This document shows, piece by piece, positions 30,118 through 36,206 of a DNA stretch of 36,206 nt (position 1 is its first letter; every line of letters begins with the position of its first letter). The DNA is from Candidatus Pacearchaeota archaeon (lineage in GTDB: Archaea > Nanobdellota > Nanobdellia > Pacearchaeales > GW2011-AR1), in NCBI GenBank assembly GCA_017608305.1, contig JAFCGC010000007.1, positions 1 through 36,206 on the forward strand. Direction: 5' to 3'. Below the pieces are notes generated by a model. The model saw nothing but the letters and a program-made list of their open reading frames with translations, searched no databases and had not been told where the DNA came from. A program made the position numbers and the translations under genes.

Positions 30118-30520
30118 AGATTTTTTCAAGATAACTATATTCTTTTTTTAAGTTTAATAAATCTTTTTTTAGATTTATAAGATTTTTAGATTTATATAAG
30201 GGTATTTCTTCATCTAAATCTTTGGTATTTAAAACAAAATCTATTGCTTTTTCTTGATCTTCTGAAGAAGTAGGTAAATCACAATTATTTAAAATAAAAG
30301 ATTGAAATTGCCTTCGTTTAATCTTATGTATGATTAAATAAACTTCTTGTTCAAGGATCTTTTTTACTTCTAGGTTTTTTAATCCTGTTAATTTTGCGAT
30401 TCGTTCTGCATAAATAGAAGCTTGAGAAAAATGACTTATTGTATCATAAACTTTCACTATATCTAAAATAGGAATATTTTTTTCTCTAGCTAATTGAATT
30501 AATCTATTTGGCCTTGCCAT
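30104..30520 (-). CDS. Helical hypothetical protein convergent with nusA
   Basis: 138 residues, almost entirely helical. The N-terminus (RPNRLIQLAREKNIPILDIVKVYDTI) has the look of a small helix-turn-helix or SAM-like fold, followed by KLTGLKNLEVKKILEQEVYLIIHKIKRRQFQSFI and a leucine-rich C-terminal helix (112-137). Unknown family. A TATA-like TTATAAAT near 30546 is centred about 26 nt upstream of the ATG. Its end overlaps nusA by 14 nt, so the two mRNAs are complementary there. Confidence 0.65.
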   Translation of the reverse strand: MARPNRLIQLAREKNIPILDIVKVYDTISHFSQASIYAERIAKLTGLKNLEVKKILEQEVYLIIHKIKRRQFQSFILNNCDLPTSSEDQEKAIDFVLNTKDLDEEIPLYKSKNLINLKKDLLNLKKEYSYLEKIFIQF

Positions 30521-30557
30521 TAAATTCTTGTAGAAATATTCCTTATAAATCTTTGGT

Positions 30558-30872
30558 TTAAAAAGAAAAAGGTTCTAGTTTTGCTACTCTTTCAAAAAAT
30601 GGAATAAGATAAGAAGCAACTTGGTTCTCTTTTTTATATTGTTCTAATTGTTCTTTAAAGCATTCTGGATGAAGAGACATCCCTGACATTCTCCTAAGAT
30701 TTTTTGGACCATATATATTATCATGACATCGAGTACATTTAGGAATTCTTTCTTTAGAACACCACCAACCATCTCCCTCTTTATATTCTTGCATTTTAAG
30801 TCTATACCAAAATGCGAAATCATAATCAGATAACTCCATTATTTCTTTTGTGTCAAGATATGCTATGGCCAT
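30558..30872 (-). CDS. Putative zinc-finger small protein
   Basis: 104 residues. A metal site is likely: C38, C46, C49, H50, H68 and C71 in WWCSKERIPKCTRCHDNI and SLHPECF, resembling a treble-clef or LIM-like finger (CxxCH...HPEC). Flanks are helical and charged. Aromatic residues around 17-25 and 35-37 may pack on the finger. No family name can be given. It may bind nucleic acid or a protein partner. Leaderless start, with TTTATAAA centred 25.5 nt upstream. Confidence 0.7.
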   Translation of the reverse strand: MAIAYLDTKEIMELSDYDFAFWYRLKMQEYKEGDGWWCSKERIPKCTRCHDNIYGPKNLRRMSGMSLHPECFKEQLEQYKKENQVASYLIPFFERVAKLEPFSF

Positions 30873-30893
30873 AAAATCAAATGCCTTTTAATA

Positions 30894-30901
30894 TTTATAA
30901 A
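30894..30901 (-). promoter_or_regulatory. TATA box of the zinc-finger gene
   Basis: TTTATAAA centred 25.5 nt before the ATG at 30872. The divergent uS12 gene uses a separate TTTTAAAA near 30931. Confidence 0.6.
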
Positions 30902-30966
30902 AATTTATATCATTTACTAACAGCAACTTTTAAAAAGCAATCTTTCAATTAAGATATATTCATAAA

Positions 30967-31389
30967 ATGGGATTAAAAAGCGCATTAAAACAAAAGAAAA
31001 ATCGAAAAAAGTTTCGATGGAAAGATAGACATTATAAAGTGAAAGCCCTAAATCTTTATGCTAAATCAGATCCATTAGAAGGGGCTAATCAAGCAAAAGG
31101 AATTGTTTTGCAGAAGGTACAAAAAGAAGCAAAACAACCAAACTCTGCTATGAGAAAATGTTGCAGGGTTCAATTAAAGAAAAATGGTAAACAAGTTACT
31201 GCTTTTATTCCTGGAAATCTAGCTCAAAAATTTATTGATGAGCACGATGAAGTCATGATTGAAAGAATTGGTGGAAAACAAGGAAGATCTAAAGGAGATA
31301 TTCCTGGGGTTAGATTTCAAGTTATTCAAGTAAATGATCAACCTTTAGCAAGATTAGTTAAAGGAAAGATTGAAAAGGGAAGGAGATAA
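30967..31389 (+). CDS. rps12: Small ribosomal subunit protein uS12
   Basis: 140 residues, archaeal length. Key segments: [19 protein letters not shown], the decoding-site loop [15 protein letters not shown], then [10 protein letters not shown] and the [22 protein letters not shown] region. uS12 sits at the decoding centre. It is followed by a 99-aa gene inserted before uS7, whereas the two ribosomal genes are usually adjacent. TTTTAAAA near 30931 gives a short leader of about 10 nt. Confidence 0.97.
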   Translation: MGLKSALKQKKNRKKFRWKDRHYKVKALNLYAKSDPLEGANQAKGIVLQKVQKEAKQPNSAMRKCCRVQLKKNGKQVTAFIPGNLAQKFIDEHDEVMIERIGGKQGRSKGDIPGVRFQVIQVNDQPLARLVKGKIEKGRR

Positions 31390-31390
31390 A

Positions 31391-31690
31391 ATGGATCTTG
31401 ATCTTCCAGGAGTAATTAGAGGATATTATGGTAATAAATTAAGTGAAGAGGAAAATAATGCTTATTACACATTTTCAACTAATAAAGAAACACTAGAGGA
31501 TATACAAGATTATTTGAAAGGAACTAAAGAAGTCAAGATAGAATTAAATGGAGCATGTGGAGATTTATTTTTTTTAGAAGTAGGTAAAATAGTGCTTGGA
31601 TGGTCAAATGAAAAAATACATTTTAAAAATCTAAATCCCATAATACAAAATGATTTAGTAAAATTAATCATAAAAGGAAAGACACAATAA
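31391..31690 (+). CDS. Hypothetical protein inserted between uS12 and uS7
   Basis: 99 residues from the ATG at 31391, one base after the uS12 stop, with GGAG upstream; the longer frame into uS12 is rejected. It looks like a mixed alpha/beta fold: a helix (LEDIQDYLKG), strands (KEVKIELNGACGDLFFLEVGKIVLGW), then a helix near the end (IIQNDLVKLIIKG). Unknown family. It ends 1 nt before uS7, so the three genes form one tight operon and it should be made in ribosomal amounts. Confidence 0.72.
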   Translation: MDLDLPGVIRGYYGNKLSEEENNAYYTFSTNKETLEDIQDYLKGTKEVKIELNGACGDLFFLEVGKIVLGWSNEKIHFKNLNPIIQNDLVKLIIKGKTQ

Positions 31691-31691
31691 A

Positions 31692-32306
31692 ATGCCAGAA
31701 CAAATTCAAACAACTAATTTCAAAATATTTGATTTATATGATTTATCTGAAGTAAAAGTAGAAGATCCTGGATTAAAATCAGTTATTAATCTTGAACCAA
31801 AACTTATTTTAAAGAGTCATGGAAGAAATTTTCAGAAATTTGGTCAGGCAAAAGTTAATGTTGTTGAGAGATTGATGAATAAACTTGCTGTTGCAGGCCA
31901 TAGAGGGAAAAAGCACAGGATTATTTTAGGACATTCTACTGGGAAATATTCTAGAAATATGAAAATTGTGTTGGGTGCTTTTAAGGTTATCAATGAAAAA
32001 ACAGGGAAAAATCCTGTTCAAGTTTTAATCAAGGCAATTGAAAATGCTGCCCCAAAAGATGAAACAACTGTAATTGAATATGGTGGAGCAAGATATCCTC
32101 AAGCAGTTGATGTATCTCCTTTAAGAAGAGTTAATTTAGCCCTAAAGCATATTATTCATGGAGCATCAGATAAGGCTTTTAATAAAAAGAAAAACATAAC
32201 TCAAGCACTAGTTGAAGAAATAATGTTTGCTTCTGAAAAAAATGGTGAAAGTTTTGCGATTAAGAAAAAGAATGAAGCAGAGAAACAGGCTGATTCTGCT
32301 AGGTAA
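31692..32306 (+). CDS. rps7: Small ribosomal subunit protein uS7
   Basis: 204 residues. Family segments: NVVERLMNKLAVAGHRGKKHRIILGHSTGKYSRN (archaeal-type insertion), then VLIKAIENAAPKDETTVIEYGGARYPQAVDVSPLRRVNLALKHIIHGASDKAF and a helical C-terminus with ALVEEIMFASEKNGESFAIKKKNE. It organises the 30S head. Operon with uS12 and the 99-aa gene. A 43-nt gap with a TATA box separates it from the next gene. Confidence 0.97.
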   Translation: MPEQIQTTNFKIFDLYDLSEVKVEDPGLKSVINLEPKLILKSHGRNFQKFGQAKVNVVERLMNKLAVAGHRGKKHRIILGHSTGKYSRNMKIVLGAFKVINEKTGKNPVQVLIKAIENAAPKDETTVIEYGGARYPQAVDVSPLRRVNLALKHIIHGASDKAFNKKKNITQALVEEIMFASEKNGESFAIKKKNEAEKQADSAR

Positions 32307-32320
32307 GATTTATAGAAATC

Positions 32321-32328
32321 TTTAAAAA
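32321..32328 (+). promoter_or_regulatory. TATA box of the 143-aa/165-aa gene pair
   Basis: TTTAAAAA centred 25.5 nt before the ATG at 32350, implying a leaderless mRNA that carries this gene and probably the one 6 nt after it. Confidence 0.5.
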
Positions 32329-32349
32329 CCCTTTACTTTAATAAAAATT

Positions 32350-32781
32350 ATGATAATAAGATTTCCTGTAGATACAAGAACAAGTACTGTAAAAAGTTTA
32401 ATAGAAAAGAGAGTAACTAATTATTTAGGGTTTAATGAATATGAACCACAAAAAAAAGAGATTAATGGCTCTGAACTCATTAGGCAAATAGGGTATCTTG
32501 ATACAAGAACTCTTTACCATATTATGGATGAAAGAGAAAGAGAAAATTCTTCTGAATTAATTGAGGGGTTTTTTAATTTAATGAGTGATATGATTCCAAT
32601 GTATAGAAAAGCAGTTAAAGAGGCAGTTGAAGAAAGTCTTCAAGAAGCAATTCAATTAGCAAAGGGCTGTCATAAAAAAATGGATAAAATAGAGAATAGA
32701 TTAAGTAAAACTAATAAAAGAGCAGAAAAAATTAAAGAAAAATTAAAAGAAGTAAGATTTATAAATAATATTAATTCTTGA
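32350..32781 (+). CDS. Hypothetical protein with C-terminal coiled coil
   Basis: 143 residues. The N-terminal third (1-50) is mixed, beginning IIRFPVDTRTSTVKSLIEKRV. The rest is helical, with an acidic middle (DERERENSSELIEGFF) and a basic coiled coil (about 85-138). One cysteine. Unknown family. It is followed 6 nt later by the 165-aa gene and probably shares a transcript with it. Both lie between uS7 and aEF2, genes that are neighbours in many archaea. Confidence 0.68.
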   Translation: MIIRFPVDTRTSTVKSLIEKRVTNYLGFNEYEPQKKEINGSELIRQIGYLDTRTLYHIMDERERENSSELIEGFFNLMSDMIPMYRKAVKEAVEESLQEAIQLAKGCHKKMDKIENRLSKTNKRAEKIKEKLKEVRFINNINS

Positions 32782-32787
32782 AGATTC

Positions 32788-33285
32788 ATGGAAAAAAGAA
32801 CTTTAAAAAAAAGTTTGATGCATGATTTTATGAAAGGAACAGGTAATAAATGGAGGTGGATTATTAATAATATAAAAGTTGAAGGAAATAAGGAGCAAAG
32901 GACCGCCAGAAGAAAACTCCATGAAAAGATATGTGATGCTTCAAAAAGTGAATATAAAGAAGGAGGAATTAATGATATTGGGACTACATTGTATTTAATT
33001 GGGGCAATAGACGAAGAAAAATATGTTGATCCAATAGGAGAAAGTGATTTTATCTTAGATCAATTAGATAGAACCCAAAAACCTTTGATAGGAGGTGTAA
33101 TTGTGAAAAAATCTAGAAGAGGAAATATTTCTAGGATGGGTTTAATAACTTTGATTGATCCTTTAAGAATAACCACAAGAAGAAAAGAAGGCAGAAAGCT
33201 AAAAGTAGATATGATTCCAAGTTTAGTTGGATTTAGACTAGCAAAAAAAGCTCATTTAATTGAATATTATATTCCTAAAGTTTAA
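32788..33285 (+). CDS. Basic hypothetical protein upstream of aEF2
   Basis: 165 residues, basic. The N-terminal half is helical, with WRWIINNIKVEGNKEQRTARRKLHEKI. The C-terminal half looks beta-rich: LIGGVIVKKSRRGNISRMGLITLIDPLRITTRRKEGRKLKVDMIPSLVGFRLA. The clustered Arg/Lys suggest RNA binding. Unknown family. Probably co-transcribed with the coiled-coil gene just upstream; aEF2 has its own TTTATAAA. Confidence 0.68.
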   Translation: MEKRTLKKSLMHDFMKGTGNKWRWIINNIKVEGNKEQRTARRKLHEKICDASKSEYKEGGINDIGTTLYLIGAIDEEKYVDPIGESDFILDQLDRTQKPLIGGVIVKKSRRGNISRMGLITLIDPLRITTRRKEGRKLKVDMIPSLVGFRLAKKAHLIEYYIPKV

Positions 33286-33351
33286 GTAATTCAAGAAAAC
33301 TTTATAAAGCAATTTCACAAAATTATAATATTCTAACTCTATTGAGATAAG

Positions 33352-35508
33352 ATGGCAGAAAAAGATATTACAAAATTAATGGAAAAGCAAGACCACATTA
33401 GAAACATAGCAATTGCTGCACACATTGATCATGGTAAGACTACTTTTTCTGATAATCTTTTAGCAGGTGCAGGAATGCTTTCTGAAGAAACTGCTGGAAA
33501 ACAATTAGCACTAGATTTTCATGAAGATGAAGCAACAAGAGGAATTACAATTGATTCTGCTTCTGTATCTATGATTCATAATGTGGGTGGGGAAGATTAT
33601 TTGATTAATTTAATTGATACTCCAGGGCATGTAGATTTTGGAGGAGATGTCACAAGAGCTATGCGTGCTGTTGATGGATGTATTATTTTGTGCTGTGCTG
33701 TTGAAGGAGTCATGCCGCAAACAGAAACAGTTGTAAGACAGGCCCTAAAAGAACTAGTAAAACCAATTTTATTTATTAATAAAGTGGATAGACTAATCAA
33801 AGAGGTTAAATTAACTCCTCAAGAAATGGAAAAAAAATTTATTTCTATTATAGATCATGTTAATGAATTAATAGAGGCTATTGCACCTGAAGGATACAAA
33901 GAAAAATGGAAAGTTGGGGTGGGTGAAGGAAGTGTTGCATTTGGATCTGCATTTCATAATTGGGCTTTAAGTTTTTCTTATATGAAAGAAAAAGGGATTA
34001 CTTTCAAAGATGTTATTGATGCTTATGAAAATGATAATTATAAAGAGTTAGCTAAAAAAGCACCTTTACATGAAGTTGTCTTGGCTATGACTGTGAACCA
34101 CCATCCTAATCCTATTCAAGCCCAAAAATACAGGATTCCAAAAATATGGCATGGAGACATTGATTCTAGTCTTGGAAAATCATTAATTAATTGTGATCCT
34201 AAAGGAGAAATTGCTTTTGTGCCTATTAAAATTGTTGTAGATAAACATGCAGGAGAAGTGGCGGCAGGAAGATTATTTTCTGGAACCCTAAAACAAGGTG
34301 ATGAAGTTTATATGAATCTTGCTAAAAGAAATGTAAGGCTACAGCAAGTTTCTGTGTATAAAGGTTCACAAAGAGTTATTGTAGATAAAGTTAGTGCAGG
34401 AAATATTGCAGGAGTTGTGGGTTTAAGAGATGTTTTTGCTGGTGAAACTGTTAGTAAAACAGAAACAGAACCTTTTGAAGCAATTAAACATTTGTTTGAT
34501 CCTGTTGTTACAAAATCGATTGAAGTAAAAAAAGCTGCAGATCTTCCTAAATTAGTAGAAGTTTTAAAACAAGTTGGAAAAGAAGATCCTTCAATTAAAA
34601 TAGAGATAAATGAGCAGACTGGTGAAAGTTTAATGTCTGGAATGGGAGAATTACATTTAGAAATTATAGAAAATAGGATTAAATCAGAAAAAGGATTAGA
34701 TGTGAAAACTTCTGCACCAATTATTGTTTATAGGGAAACGGTTGGTAAAGAATCTACTCCTGTAGAAGGAAGAAGTCCAAACAAACACAATAGTTTTTTC
34801 ATAAAAGTTGCCCCCCTAGAAGATAATATCTATGATGCAATAAAAAGCGGGGATTTAAGAGAAGGAAGAGTTAAAAAGAAAAATAAAGAAATTGCAGAGG
34901 CCTTTTCTAATTTAGATTGGGATGGAGATGCAATAAGAAATGTTAGAGATATTTACAAAGGAAATGTGTTTCTTGATGAAACTCGTGGAGAGGTTCATAT
35001 TGGTGAAGTAATAGAAATGGTTTTGGATGCTTTTGAAATGGTCATGGATCATGGACCTTTAGCTCGTGAACCTTGTATGAAAATGAAAGTTTCCTTAGTT
35101 GATATAAAACTTCACGAAGATGCTATTCATCGTGGTCCTGCTCAAGTTTATCCTGCTGTTAGAGAATCAATTAAAGGATCTATGCAAAAAGGCAGTTATA
35201 CTCTTTTAGAACCTTTACAGATTCATCTTATTGAAATACCTGAAAAGTTTTTAGGAGGCATTACAAAACTTGTTGGAAGTAAAAGAGGACAAATGTTAAA
35301 TGTAAAACAAGATGGTTCAAATGCTGAGATGGAATCAAAACTTCCTGTTGCAGAAATGCTGGGTTGGAGTAATGATTTACGAAGTGCAACAGAAGGTAGA
35401 GGAGTGTCTTCATTAAAAGACCAGTTGTTTGAAAAAGTCCCTACAAGTATACAGGATGATGTGATCAAAAAGATAAGAAGTCGGAAGGGACTTAGTGAAA
35501 ATCAATAG
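33352..35508 (+). CDS. fusA: Translation elongation factor aEF2
   Basis: 718 residues, close to the usual 730. GTPase motifs: AHIDHGKT (23-30), RGIT (63-66), DTPGH (89-93) and NKVD (143-146). Domain II starts near 290 (IVVDKHAGEVAAGRLFSGTL), then domains III-V with MSGMGELHLEI. His593 in IHRGPAQ corresponds to the residue modified to diphthamide. It moves tRNA and mRNA through the ribosome after peptide-bond formation. TTTATAAA at 33301-33308 implies a leader of about 20 nt. The gene is followed by a GC-rich hairpin. Confidence 0.97.
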   Translation: MAEKDITKLMEKQDHIRNIAIAAHIDHGKTTFSDNLLAGAGMLSEETAGKQLALDFHEDEATRGITIDSASVSMIHNVGGEDYLINLIDTPGHVDFGGDVTRAMRAVDGCIILCCAVEGVMPQTETVVRQALKELVKPILFINKVDRLIKEVKLTPQEMEKKFISIIDHVNELIEAIAPEGYKEKWKVGVGEGSVAFGSAFHNWALSFSYMKEKGITFKDVIDAYENDNYKELAKKAPLHEVVLAMTVNHHPNPIQAQKYRIPKIWHGDIDSSLGKSLINCDPKGEIAFVPIKIVVDKHAGEVAAGRLFSGTLKQGDEVYMNLAKRNVRLQQVSVYKGSQRVIVDKVSAGNIAGVVGLRDVFAGETVSKTETEPFEAIKHLFDPVVTKSIEVKKAADLPKLVEVLKQVGKEDPSIKIEINEQTGESLMSGMGELHLEIIENRIKSEKGLDVKTSAPIIVYRETVGKESTPVEGRSPNKHNSFFIKVAPLEDNIYDAIKSGDLREGRVKKKNKEIAEAFSNLDWDGDAIRNVRDIYKGNVFLDETRGEVHIGEVIEMVLDAFEMVMDHGPLAREPCMKMKVSLVDIKLHEDAIHRGPAQVYPAVRESIKGSMQKGSYTLLEPLQIHLIEIPEKFLGGITKLVGSKRGQMLNVKQDGSNAEMESKLPVAEMLGWSNDLRSATEGRGVSSLKDQLFEKVPTSIQDDVIKKIRSRKGLSENQ

Positions 35509-35517
35509 AAAGTCCTG

Positions 35518-35539
35518 CGACGACCTAGAAGGTACGTCG
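35518..35539 (+). terminator. GC-rich hairpin after aEF2
   Basis: CGACGACC pairs with GGTACGTCG (5 + 3 bp with one bulged A) around a TAGAA loop, beginning 10 nt after the aEF2 stop. It is far more GC-rich than its surroundings. No T-run follows directly, so it may stabilise the mRNA 3' end rather than terminate transcription. Confidence 0.45.
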
Positions 35540-35562
35540 GAAGGTTTGTCTGAAAACCAATA
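35537..35562 (+). repeat. Imperfect copy of the aEF2 3' end
   Basis: TCGGAAGG...TGAAAAcCAATA repeats, with several changes, the last 27 nt of the aEF2 gene at 35481-35507 (TCGGAAGG...TGAAAAtCAATA). It looks like a short tandem duplication at the end of the gene; the copy is out of use because aEF2 stops before it. The 5' end of the copy overlaps the 3' arm of the hairpin. Confidence 0.55.
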
Positions 35563-35564
35563 AT

Positions 35565-35572
35565 CTTAAATA
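35565..35572 (+). promoter_or_regulatory. TATA box of the toxin-antitoxin pair
   Basis: CTTAAATA centred 26.5 nt before the antitoxin ATG at 35595. Confidence 0.5.
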
Positions 35573-35594
35573 TTCTAAAGTTCTATAAAACAAT

Positions 35595-35771
35595 ATGGAT
35601 AATATTAATATAAGTAAAGCAGCTCTTGCAGATTTAATTAGGTTAAAAGAAGAATTTAGTTCTATTATAGAGTCTCTTGAGCTTATGGATAATAAGGAAT
35701 TTATGGATTCTTTTGAAAAATCAAGAGAGCAAATAAAAAATAGAGAATTCTCTGATTGGAATGGCTTATGA
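35595..35771 (+). CDS. RelB-like antitoxin (58 aa)
   Basis: 58 residues (MDNINISKAALADLIRL... ending FSDWNGL), acidic and helical, the size and character of RelB-type antitoxins whose C-terminal helix wraps around the toxin. Its stop overlaps the toxin start by 11 nt in another frame. I see no clear ribbon-helix-helix DNA-binding segment. The call rests mainly on size, charge and the coupled toxin gene. Confidence 0.7.
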   Translation: MDNINISKAALADLIRLKEEFSSIIESLELMDNKEFMDSFEKSREQIKNREFSDWNGL

Positions 35772-36012
35772 AATAAAGCCAACTAAAGAGTTTGAAAAAG
35801 ATTTTAGAAAAATTGATTCTTTTATGCAAAAAAGAATTAAAAAGAAAATTCAAGAAGTTGCTGAAAATCCAGAAAGACATAAACACATGCATTATGATTT
35901 AAAAGATAGTTGCAGAATTTGGATTGGAAAATTAAGAATTATTTTTTCATATGATAAAAATAAAAAAGAACCATATCTTGAAAAAGTTGTTTTTGGACAT
36001 AAATATGAGTAA
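35761..36012 (+). CDS. RelE/ParE-superfamily toxin
   Basis: 83 residues. The pattern YEIKPTKEFEKDFRKIDSFMQKRIKKKIQEVAENP, then HYDLKDSCRIWIGKLRIIFSYDKNKKEPYLEKVVFGHKYE, fits the RelE/ParE fold: two N-terminal helices and a four-stranded sheet with conserved R (LRIIF) and a final HKYE. RelE toxins cut mRNA on the ribosome. Basic residues needed for RNA contact are present, so it may be active. It is coupled to the acidic gene upstream. Confidence 0.87.
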   Translation: MAYEIKPTKEFEKDFRKIDSFMQKRIKKKIQEVAENPERHKHMHYDLKDSCRIWIGKLRIIFSYDKNKKEPYLEKVVFGHKYE

Positions 36013-36059
36013 GAATCAATAACAATAATTCTTTTAAAAACAAAGAGTTTTAGCCTTTT

Positions 36060-36206
36060 ATGGTCAATATAGGAGATATCACAATTGGTTCTAAAGTAAT
36101 TATCCCAAAAGGAGTTAAATCTATTGATAGTTATGGTGTTAGCTTTACAAAAGATCGAGTAGGAAAAGTTTATGATACTAACAAAAAAGAGAACATAGTT
36201 GTTGTT
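36060..36206 (+). CDS. N-terminal part of a protein cut by the window edge
   Basis: 49 residues without a stop. The sequence (VNIGDITIGSKVIIPKGVKSIDSYG, then FTKDRVGKVYDTN...IVVV) suggests small beta strands, perhaps an SH3- or KOW-like barrel, too little to name. TTTTAAAA at 36032-36039 is centred 24.5 nt before the ATG, supporting this start. Confidence 0.6.
   Translation, partial: MVNIGDITIGSKVIIPKGVKSIDSYGVSFTKDRVGKVYDTNKKENIVVV

Noticed and set aside
35525-35782. Minus-strand frame of 85 codons over the antitoxin
   Set aside because: It opposes the coupled antitoxin-toxin genes and has no promoter or family motif.
1-36206. CRISPR array, insertion sequence or rRNA genes
   Set aside because: No regularly spaced repeats, transposase or terminal inverted repeats, and no rRNA-like stretches were found.

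Overview
This AT-rich window is archaeal. It carries rpo5-rpo2-rpo1, rpo7-spt4-eS24-eS31, archaeal NusA, uS12, uS7 and aEF2, and a tRNA-Lys with a canonical bulge-helix-bulge intron. Many genes have a TATA-like element centred 24-27 nt before the start codon, which indicates leaderless transcripts. Small genes, many lineage-specific hypotheticals, a DUF5652 protein and bacterial-type NrdR, ThyA and DHFR suggest a DPANN archaeon, perhaps Pacearchaeota or Woesearchaeota. That placement is inference. TGA is used as a stop, so the code looks standard.

Layout. 1-1000: the tail of a cut gene and a multi-pass membrane protein. 1098-3428 (minus): eS31, ORF68, eS24, Spt4, a Cys-rich ORF77, Rpo7 and an Fcf1-like PIN protein, a classic archaeal information-processing cluster with two unfamiliar small genes inserted. 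3477-6323 (plus): hypotheticals, a second PIN protein and a four-repeat HTH protein with a PD-(D/E)XK nuclease domain whose last codons lie inside tRNA-Trp. 6332-9475 (minus): an iron-sulfur assembly operon (ArsR-type regulator with cysteines, IscS, a 41-aa peptide, DUF1858, IscU, a membrane-anchored winged helix) followed by two small exported or membrane proteins. 9589-15434: a coiled-coil protein, a SIMPL protein with a membrane winged-helix partner, a TtuA-like tRNA thiolase, a KamA-family radical SAM protein and small membrane or coiled-coil proteins.

15511-21401 (plus) is a DNA-precursor cluster: nrdR, nrdJ (B12-dependent class II ribonucleotide reductase), dut, thyA, folA and thioredoxin. 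Together these reduce ribonucleotides, remove dUTP, make dTMP, recycle folate and supply reducing power. nrdR is preceded by palindromes resembling NrdR boxes and by a structured leader in which one segment can pair either with an upstream copy or with the ribosome-binding region. This leader is the most interesting candidate for an undescribed regulatory element.

21512-35508 (plus mainly): intron-containing tRNA-Lys with a duplicated 3' tail downstream, rpoH, undivided rpoB, an rpoA in which A' and A'' are one 1161-residue chain, NusA, uS12, uS7 and aEF2, interspersed with unknown genes on both strands. The window ends with a hairpin and a partial copy of the aEF2 3' end, a RelB/RelE-like toxin-antitoxin pair and a gene cut by the window edge.

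Recurrent themes are two divergent gene pairs that appear to share a single palindromic TATA element between start codons 49-50 bp apart, and lineage-specific small genes inserted into otherwise conserved operons. Function calls come from motif reading without database searches.
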